From contig NCGO01000007.1 in NCBI GenBank assembly GCA_002256985.1, positions 144,475 to 191,002 of the forward strand: DNA of 46,528 bases. The letters are read 5' to 3'. Source of the DNA: Novosphingobium sp. 28-62-57. GTDB taxonomy: Bacteria > Pseudomonadota > Alphaproteobacteria > Sphingomonadales > Sphingomonadaceae. The translations under genes were made by a program, and so were the position numbers. Below are positions 41,054 to 46,528 of the stretch, piece after piece (position 1 is the first letter of the stretch; the number at the start of each line of letters is the position of its first letter). The notes below the pieces were generated by a model. That model was not told the origin of the DNA. It did no database searches and saw only the letters and a list, made by a program, of their open reading frames with translations.

Positions 41054-43684
41054 TCAGAACTGCTTGCGGAATTCCAGTTCGAACACCGCGCCGCGCGGAT
41101 CGAGGTAGCCGGGGTTGTAGCGCAGGGGCACAGTGCCGGTATCGTCGGTGACGCGCTGCTGGGCGTTGAACACGTTATCGACCGAGAACGAGACGCGCGA
41201 GCCTTTGAGGAAGGGCACTTTTTCCACCAGCTTTTCCTTGCGGCCGAGATCGGCAAAAATCCGCAGATTGAAGGTGGCAAAGGGCGCAAAGCGCAGCGTG
41301 GTTGATCCGGGCAAACCGCTGGCATCGATGCGCGAACCGCCGGTGTAATTGCCGCTGAGGCGTAGGCCGAAGCCGCGATAGAAACCGCCGCCTTCCATCT
41401 CGATCGCATGGCGCGCAACCGCGCCATCAAGCGCCTGCCCATCGAGCAGGTTCAACACCTGCCCGCCTGCAGCGATTTGCACCGATTGCTGGAACTGCAC
41501 GGTGTGGAAGATCGACAGGTTCCAGCGGCCGCGCCCATCGCCGCCAAAGCCGCCCGGGCCTCCACGAAAGCCCCCACCCCCTGCACCGCCACTGGCACCG
41601 CCCCCGGCAGGCGGGCCGCCCGCCGCCGCAGGAGGCCTGCCAGCGCCCGGAGCGCGGCCACCTGGTGCTGCAGGGCCACCAGCAGGCGGTGCGCCTGCCC
41701 CCGCTGGCCTGCCGCCGCCAGCGCCCATCATCCGACCCATCGGGCCGCGCTGCGCGGCCGCCGGATCAGGTTTGCCGAAATTGCCGGAGATATTGAGGCC
41801 ATAGCGCAGGCGTGAGCCTTTCTCCTCGGCGAAGGTGACCGAGCTTTGATCGACCGAGACGATCCGCCCATCGGCATCGCGCACCACGCGCCCCGGAAAG
41901 GCCGCTTCCACTTCGGGCGTCAACAGCGGGAAGCCGTTGGTCGTGTTGGTTGACCGGTTGCGGAAGTATTCGGCCACGAAGGTCGAATCCTTCATGAACG
42001 GCAGGGTCCAGTTGAGGCCGAACTTCCAGTCGCGCTGGCTTTCCTTCACCAGATTGGGGTTGCCGCCGGAGATCACCGTGGCCAGCACGGTTTCGCCGCG
42101 CGTAAAATCAAAGATCGAAACGTTGGGCGTCACGGTGGTCGGCCCGCCCAGCGCGGTCAGGGCCGGGGCCTTTTCTGCCGCGACATAGCTGGCCGTCAGT
42201 GTCAGCTTCTCGGTCGGGCCATAAGTCAGGCCGCCGCCCCAGTTTGTCAGCGTGCCGAAGTCCGATAGCTCGTGCAGTTCGGCATTGGCGTTGAGCGACA
42301 AATCGCCCAGCCCTGCGCCGAAGGCTTCCTTGCGGCTGGTGATCGGCAGATCGAGGCTGAACCCGCCCTGCGCATCGCCGCGCTTGAGATTGATCGTGCC
42401 CACTGTGCTGCGGGTGTCGTTGCTTTCGATGCCCGAATAATCGAACCCGGCCTTGACCGTCAGCGACACTTCGCCGCCGGGAAGCCACACCGGTCTGCCA
42501 GTCAGGGTGGCAAGGCTGGTCAGCGTATCGGTTTTCGACAGCGCCCGATCCGCCACGCTGGGAATGATCGCGCTGCTGGGCAAGGCACCTGTGGCACTCA
42601 GCGATCCTGCGGTGACCAGCGCTTGCAATCCCGATAGATCGGCGCGCGTATCAATCGTGCTCTTGGTTTCAATATGGCCTGCATCCGCCGTCAGCGCGAG
42701 GTTCCATCCGCCGAGGGGCTTGTTGAGCGCAGCACCTGCCTGCACCGTGGTAGTCCGGCGCTGCGTAGTGATCGGTTGCGGTTCAAGCGTGGTGCGAGAA
42801 AAGCTGCCGGTGCTATCGGTCAGCGTGATGGCATTGAGGCCATTGAGGCTGCGCGAATCATCGCGCTGAACCAGCAGGTTGGCGCTCAACCCCGCGCCAG
42901 CGCCCAGCGCGCGGGCCAGCGTGGCGTTCAATTGCGCCGATTTGCTATCGGCAATCAGCGTACGGAAATCCGCGGCAAGCGGATCGCCCGATACCAGCGC
43001 GCCGGTGGTGGGCTGAAAGATGCCGCGCTCGGCCTCGGTCAGCGGGCTGGCATCGCTCAATGAGCCGGTCACATTGATGCGATTGCCGCCTGCAATCTTG
43101 GTCAGCGTGAATTCCTGCTCCAGTTCGGTAAAGCCGCCGCTGGCGGGAAGGCGGAACTCTGTCTCGCTGCCAAAGCTGCTGAAATTGTCCTTGAGGATGA
43201 AGTTGATCACGCGCTGATCGGGCCGGTAGCCATATTGCAGCGCCACTTCTTCGGGCAGGACTTCCACCCGCCGGATCGCCTCGGGCGGGATGCCGCGCAA
43301 TTCGCGAAAGCCCGAAATGCGAAAACCGTTCAGCAGCACCACCGGCATGCCGCCACCGCGCCCACGGCCTGATCCCGTCTGCGGGGCCAGCGAGGCCAGC
43401 AGTTCCTGCAACGAGCCTGCGCCATAAGAGGCGATGGCCGCTTCATCCAGCACGGCAATCGGCGGTTGCGTGGTATCGACCTGCCCCTTGATGCGCGTGG
43501 CGATGACCAGAATTTGCCCCGGGATCTGGCCCGAAATCTGGCCGCCCAGATCTTCTTCATCTTCGCCCACAACACCCTGCGCGGCAGCTTCGGTTCCGGC
43601 GGCTGCATCTTGCGCCAGCGCGGGGCAGGTCACGGCCAGACAGGAAGCAAGTGTCGCCAGCGATGCGGCTGCGGTCTTTATCAC
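41054..43684 (-). CDS. TonB-dependent outer-membrane receptor with Gly/Pro/Ala-rich insert
   Basis: The frame is open to 44188, but the start is probably the GTG at 43684 (AAGGG 9 bases upstream), which begins a signal peptide (IKTAAASLATLASCLAV...ALAQ) and gives 876 residues. The plug domain contains QILVIATRIKG, LQELLASLAPQTGSG, GMPVVLLNGFRISGF and RRVEVLPEEVALQYGYRPDQ. The rest is a beta-barrel with alternating strands, ending in FELEFRKQF with the terminal Phe used for barrel assembly. Residues about 643-719 are an insert of almost only Gly, Pro, Ala and Arg (MGAGGGRPAGAGAPPAGGP...). The ligand is unknown. Gene family: oligosaccharide/siderophore-type TBDR; no partner transporter is nearby. 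Confidence 0.92.
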   Translation of the reverse strand: MIKTAAASLATLASCLAVTCPALAQDAAAGTEAAAQGVVGEDEEDLGGQISGQIPGQILVIATRIKGQVDTTQPPIAVLDEAAIASYGAGSLQELLASLAPQTGSGRGRGGGMPVVLLNGFRISGFRELRGIPPEAIRRVEVLPEEVALQYGYRPDQRVINFILKDNFSSFGSETEFRLPASGGFTELEQEFTLTKIAGGNRINVTGSLSDASPLTEAERGIFQPTTGALVSGDPLAADFRTLIADSKSAQLNATLARALGAGAGLSANLLVQRDDSRSLNGLNAITLTDSTGSFSRTTLEPQPITTQRRTTTVQAGAALNKPLGGWNLALTADAGHIETKSTIDTRADLSGLQALVTAGSLSATGALPSSAIIPSVADRALSKTDTLTSLATLTGRPVWLPGGEVSLTVKAGFDYSGIESNDTRSTVGTINLKRGDAQGGFSLDLPITSRKEAFGAGLGDLSLNANAELHELSDFGTLTNWGGGLTYGPTEKLTLTASYVAAEKAPALTALGGPTTVTPNVSIFDFTRGETVLATVISGGNPNLVKESQRDWKFGLNWTLPFMKDSTFVAEYFRNRSTNTTNGFPLLTPEVEAAFPGRVVRDADGRIVSVDQSSVTFAEEKGSRLRYGLNISGNFGKPDPAAAQRGPMGRMMGAGGGRPAGAGAPPAGGPAAPGGRAPGAGRPPAAAGGPPAGGGASGGAGGGGFRGGPGGFGGDGRGRWNLSIFHTVQFQQSVQIAAGGQVLNLLDGQALDGAVARHAIEMEGGGFYRGFGLRLSGNYTGGSRIDASGLPGSTTLRFAPFATFNLRIFADLGRKEKLVEKVPFLKGSRVSFSVDNVFNAQQRVTDDTGTVPLRYNPGYLDPRGAVFELEFRKQF

Positions 43685-43985
43685 GGTTTTTACCCTTGGA
43701 TCGTGTGCGCCGTAATGCGGCCGTAGATACAACGCCGCTGTTGCCGAAGCGGTCCGGATGGCACAATGCGCATTTGGTAACAGTTTGTCGCGCTGCAGCA
43801 TAAACCGCCACAGGCAGGCGCATACCTGCACAAAAGATGGCCCAAAGCGCGGCCCCCCTTCCCTTTTGCGGCTAGCAACGCTAAGGGCGGCGCGGAATCT
43901 TGTGCGCACGAACTGCCATTCGCGGTCTGGGCGCCACGCAAAGCGCACTCTGACATACTCTGATAAAAGGCTGCTGAACCCGCCG
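43685..43985. other. Divergent intergenic region between TonB receptor and infA
   Basis: About 300 bases carry the promoters of both divergent genes. I cannot point to a convincing -35/-10 pair for either. No start codon with a supported reading frame and no strong repeat is seen. Long open frames here are extensions of the receptor and infA frames. Confidence 0.5.
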
Positions 43986-44231
43986 ATGGCGAAAGAAGAA
44001 CTCCTCGAAATGCGCGGACAGGTGGTGGAACTCCTCCCCAACGCGATGTTCCGCGTCCGTCTGGAAAACGACCATGAAATCCTCGGCCACACCGCCGGCA
44101 AGATGCGCAAGAACCGCATCCGCGTGCTGGTGGGCGATGAAGTGCTGGTCGAACTCACCCCGTATGATCTGACCAAGGGCCGGATCACCTACCGCTTCAT
44201 GCCCGGTCGCGGCGGTCCCGGCGGCTTTTGA
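43986..44231 (+). CDS. infA: Translation initiation factor IF-1
   Basis: An 81-residue protein with the full S1-like IF-1 fold: [51 protein letters not shown] and [17 protein letters not shown]. coli IF-1 has 72 residues; here a 9-residue tail PGRGGPGGF follows. IF-1 occupies the ribosomal A site during initiation. The upstream frame to 43758 has no similarity to the family. It is the first of four tightly packed genes, and its stop shares one base with the maf start (TGATG). Confidence 0.97.
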   Translation: MAKEELLEMRGQVVELLPNAMFRVRLENDHEILGHTAGKMRKNRIRVLVGDEVLVELTPYDLTKGRITYRFMPGRGGPGGF

Positions 44232-44839
44232 TGGCGGGCGACGCTTCGCCCGCTCTCCCGACTTTTCCCGAACTGGTTCTGGCTTCAGCCAGCCCGCGCA
44301 GGCTTGAACTGCTGGGCCGGTTGGGCATCGTGCCAGACCGCGTCGTCGCCACGGATATCGACGAATCCCCACTGAAAGCAGAACGCCCTCGCGCCCATGC
44401 GGTGCGTCTGGCAGCGGAAAAGGCGCGGGCTGCGGCCGCGCTGGCTCCGGGCTGCGTGATACTTGCAGGCGACACCGTGGTGGGTGCAGGCGTGCGCATC
44501 CTGCCCAAGGCCGAGGATGAGGCGACCGCGCGCAAGTGTCTGGCGCTGCTATCGGGCCGACGCCACCGCGTGTTCTCCGCCATTGCCGTGATCACGCCGG
44601 ATGGCAGGCTGCGCGAGGCGCTTAGCGAAACCATCGTGCGGTTCAAACGGCTCAGCCCCGAAGAGATGGACGATTACATCGCAGGCGGGCAATGGCACGG
44701 CAAGGCCGGTGGCTATGCCATCCAGGGCAGCGCCGAGGGGTTCTGCGACTGGCTTTCGGGCAGCCATTCTGGCGTGGTCGGCCTGCCGCTTTATGAAACG
44801 CGCAAGCTTTTGAAAGCTGCGGGCGTGAAGGTGAAATAG
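44231..44839 (+). CDS. maf: Maf family nucleoside triphosphate pyrophosphatase
   Basis: A 202-residue protein starting at ATG 44231, which shares its first base with the infA stop. Typical Maf motifs are LVLASASPRRLELLGRLGI at the phosphate-binding loop, TDIDESPLKAERP, VRLAAEKARAAA, VILAGDTVV and GKAGGYAIQGSAEGF, ending SGVVGLPLYET. Maf proteins hydrolyse non-canonical nucleotides such as dTTP/UTP derivatives or m7GTP. The exact specificity cannot be fixed by eye. It lies 3 bases from the following RNase-like gene. Confidence 0.93.
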   Translation: MAGDASPALPTFPELVLASASPRRLELLGRLGIVPDRVVATDIDESPLKAERPRAHAVRLAAEKARAAAALAPGCVILAGDTVVGAGVRILPKAEDEATARKCLALLSGRRHRVFSAIAVITPDGRLREALSETIVRFKRLSPEEMDDYIAGGQWHGKAGGYAIQGSAEGFCDWLSGSHSGVVGLPLYETRKLLKAAGVKVK

Positions 44840-44842
44840 CGC

Positions 44843-45835
44843 ATGGCCGCTGAATGGCTTTACGAAGACGGCATCGCCGAAGAGCGCGCGATTCTGGTAG
44901 CGAACGGCACGATCCTTTCGGCCCGCGTCGAATGGGGCGAAGGTCTGCGCCCCGGCCTCGTGGCTGAAGTCAAGCTGGCCAAGCGCCACGCGGGAGCCAA
45001 GCGCGGTACCGCGCGCTTTGACGACGGCACCGAAGCGCTGATCGACCAGCTCCCGCACGAGGCGACCGAGGGCGCGCGGCTGATGGTGCGCGTGGTGCGC
45101 GCCGCCATTGCGGAAAAGGGCCGCACCAAGCTGCCCGTGGTTCGCCCGGCGCCCGGCGCAACGCCCTGCCCCGCCCCCAGCTTGCGCGAAGAGATCGAGG
45201 CCAATGGCGCATCCGTGCGCGCCTTGCCCGCCACCAGCCGCGCCTTTGCAACCAATGGCTGGGACGAACTGGTGGAGCAGGCGCAGACCGGCGAGATTGC
45301 CTTTGCCGGTGGCTCTGTGATCATCACCCCTACGCCAGCGATGACGCTGATCGACGTGGACGGCACGCTGCCCCCGCTCAAGCTGGCGCTGGCGGCGGTC
45401 GATGCCATCGCCGATGCGCTGCACCGCATGGACATCGGCGGCAACATCGGCATCGATTTCCCCACTCTGGCCGACAAGAAGGACCGCCAGCACGTGGACA
45501 AGGCGCTGGCCGATGCGCTGATCGACTGGACGGGTGAGCGCACCGGCATGAACGGCTTTGGCTTTGTGCAACTGGTCGCAAGGCTGGAACGCCCCTCGCT
45601 GATCGCGCGCTTTGCCCGCCATCCCGCCGCGGCCGCCGCGCGCGTGCTGCTGCGCCAGGCCGAGCGTGTGGCAGAGCCGGGCGCGCTGCTGCTGAGCGCC
45701 CATCCGCGCGTGCTCGATGCGCTACAGCCTGCGTGGGAGGCAGAACTAGCGCGCCGCACCGGGCGCAGCGTGCGCCGCAAGGCTGACCCGGCGCTTGCCC
45801 TCACCGGCGGATTTGCGCAGGCTGTGCCGTCATGA
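44843..45835 (+). CDS. Compact ribonuclease E/G-like protein
   Basis: A 330-residue protein. The N-terminal part has an S1-like segment (VEWGEGLRPGLVAEVKLAKRH). The catalytic DNase I-like part shows MTLIDVDGTLP (D171) and GGNIGIDFPTLADK (D205), matching the two Mg-binding aspartates of RNase E/G. Compared with RNase G (about 490 residues) it is short, and the zinc-link C-P-x-C motif is absent. It may process tRNA or rRNA. It lies between maf and yacG, overlapping yacG by 4 bases. Gene order infA-maf-RNase-yacG recurs in related bacteria (recalled). Confidence 0.85.
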   Translation: MAAEWLYEDGIAEERAILVANGTILSARVEWGEGLRPGLVAEVKLAKRHAGAKRGTARFDDGTEALIDQLPHEATEGARLMVRVVRAAIAEKGRTKLPVVRPAPGATPCPAPSLREEIEANGASVRALPATSRAFATNGWDELVEQAQTGEIAFAGGSVIITPTPAMTLIDVDGTLPPLKLALAAVDAIADALHRMDIGGNIGIDFPTLADKKDRQHVDKALADALIDWTGERTGMNGFGFVQLVARLERPSLIARFARHPAAAAARVLLRQAERVAEPGALLLSAHPRVLDALQPAWEAELARRTGRSVRRKADPALALTGGFAQAVPS

Positions 45836-45996
45836 ACACGCCTGTCATCCGTCGGTGCCCGATATGCCGCAAACCGCGCGTGGAAGAACACACCCCCTTC
45901 TGCTCCACCCGCTGCCGCGACCGCGACCTGCTGCGCTGGCTGGACGATGGCTACGCCCTGCCGATCAGCCCGACAGAGCCAGACCCGGAAGACTAA
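45832..45996 (+). CDS. yacG: DNA gyrase inhibitor / zinc-binding protein YacG
   Basis: A 54-residue protein, short but clear. It begins on the ATG overlapping the RNase-like stop (ATGA). It reads MNTPVIRRCPICRKPRVEEH then PFCSTRCRDRDLLRWLDDGY, giving the C-P-x-C...C-S-x-R-C zinc site of YacG. E. coli YacG binds zinc and inhibits DNA gyrase. The four-gene run infA-maf-RNase-yacG ends here; a repeat array and a tRNA gene follow. Confidence 0.93.
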   Translation: MNTPVIRRCPICRKPRVEEHTPFCSTRCRDRDLLRWLDDGYALPISPTEPDPED

Positions 45997-46020
45997 AGCG
46001 CAACCCTCCCACCAATAACC

Positions 46021-46329
46021 GCTCCCCCGCGTAGGCGGGGGCCTCAGGCGTTTTACGGAACCCTTGCGTAAACCTCCTGAGGTCCCCGCCTGCGCGGGGA
46101 CGCGAGGTGTTGGCCCAGAGCTTGCTCCCCCGCGAAGGCGGGGGCCTCAGGCCATTTACGGAACATCAGCTTAAACCGCCTGAGGTCCCCGCCTGCGCGG
46201 GGATGCGAGGTGTTGGCCCAGAGCCAGCTCCCCCGCGAAGGCGGGGGCCTCGGGCGTGTTACGTAACCTCCAAGCAAACCGCCTGAGGTCCCCGCCTGCC
46301 CTTCGGGCAGTTTATCCCGAGGTTGTCGA
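46021..46329. repeat. Three tandem 103-bp palindromic units (family C array)
   Basis: Units start at 46021, 46124 and 46227 with the same opening GCTCCCCCGCG, so the period is 103 bases. Each unit is itself an imperfect palindrome: CCCCCGCG-x-AGGCGGGGGCCTC...CGTAA...CCTGAGGTCCCCGCCTGCGCGGGGA, followed by a GCGAGGTGTTGGCCCAGAGC linker. The third unit diverges at its end into CTTCGGGCAGTTTATCCCGAG and GTTGTCGAGGGGCGGGGATG, the reverse of part of the 13369-13488 copy. No gene is present. A weak possible tRNA promoter (TTGCCA at 46374-46379, CATAGG at 46397-46402) follows. Confidence 0.9.
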
Positions 46330-46451
46330 GGGGCGGGGATGCCGGATGGGGAAAAATTTTCGTGCCACAGGACTTGCCAACCCCGCCCCGCTTCGCCATA
46401 GGCGCCCTTCCCATCGCCTGCTGATCTGCAATTGATCGCGGCACGGACGAT

Positions 46452-46527
46452 GCCCGGGTAGCTCAGTTGGTAGAGCAGCGGATTGAAAATCCGCGTGTCG
46501 GCGGTTCGAATCCGTCCCCGGGCACCA
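46452..46527 (+). tRNA. tRNA-Phe (anticodon GAA)
   Basis: A 76-base cloverleaf. Acceptor stem GCCCGGG pairs with CCCGGGC, the D arm is GCTC/GAGC, and the anticodon stem GCGGA/TCCGC encloses the loop TTGAAAA with GAA at its centre. The T arm GGCGG/CCGTC encloses TTCGAAT, and the encoded CCA end is present. It reads UUC/UUU codons. It ends one base before the window edge. Confidence 0.98.
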
Positions 46528-46528
46528 C

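Noticed and set aside
43685-44188. Longer TonB-receptor frame of 1044 codons.
   Set aside because: The signal peptide begins at 43684; the upstream part overlaps infA and resembles no receptor.
46021-46329. CRISPR-like appearance of three regularly spaced repeats near a tRNA.
   Set aside because: The whole 103-base unit is repeated, not short repeats with unique spacers, and no cas gene is present.

Overview
This GC-rich window is chromosomal sequence, very probably from an alphaproteobacterium of the order Sphingomonadales (Novosphingobium/Sphingomonas-like). The basis is the gene content and order (tat-scp-nagZ-SPOR-argS, ispH-thrB-rnhA, infA-maf-RNase G-like-yacG-tRNA-Phe, a cpa/tad pilus cluster), the style of the TonB-dependent receptor, and several small palindromic repeat families in the gaps. 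The genus is inferred, not proven. I see no prophage, integrase, transposase, CRISPR array or complete defence island. Most of the window is densely packed core chromosome, with many 4-bp stop/start overlaps.

Layout. 0-3 kb: edge of a VanZ-like membrane protein, then a beta-hydroxyacid dehydrogenase coupled to an exported YtcJ-like amidohydrolase. 3.1-10.8 kb, minus strand: lipoprotein, argS, SPOR protein, nagZ, scpA, scpB, tatA, tatB, tatC; this joins translation, cell-wall recycling, chromosome condensation and twin-arginine export. 10.9-13.4 kb, plus: ispH, thrB, rnhA. 13.5-15.9 kb, minus: a YegP-like small protein, a DAO-family flavoprotein and an alpha/beta hydrolase. 15.9-23.2 kb, plus: Flp/Tad pilus cluster cpaA-cpaB-cpaC-cpaD-cpaE-tadB-tadC with a terminator, but with no cpaF ATPase and no pilin. 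23.8-29.3 kb, minus: FAH hydrolase with a MarR regulator, then a fatty-acid/acyl-CoA degradation group (thiolase, SDR dehydrogenase, enoyl-CoA hydratase, TetR). 29.4-35.9 kb, plus: thiL, a K+-independent H+-pyrophosphatase, a coupled GNAT/JmjC-cupin pair, and tesB. 35.9-39.3 kb, minus: two exported proteins of unknown function and uvrC. 39.4-43.7 kb: PilZ protein, DUF4336 protein, an apparently orphan ribbon-helix-helix antitoxin, and a TonB-dependent receptor with a long Gly/Pro/Ala-rich insert. 44.0-46.5 kb, plus: infA, maf, a compact RNase E/G-like protein, yacG, three 103-bp tandem repeats and tRNA-Phe.

No complete new system stands out. The best leads are: (i) the Tad cluster without its motor ATPase, with a CtrA-like half-site before cpaB; (ii) the coupled BioF2-like GNAT and JmjC-type cupin; (iii) the antitoxin whose toxin seems to have been deleted; (iv) the Gly/Pro/Ala-rich segment in the TonB receptor; and (v) several palindromic repeat families, including a 103-bp tandem array and a short motif that appears both inside scpB and just after uvrC. 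Start codons were chosen by homology length, signal peptides and ribosome-binding sites, and are flagged where uncertain. All family calls come from reading motifs; no database search was run.
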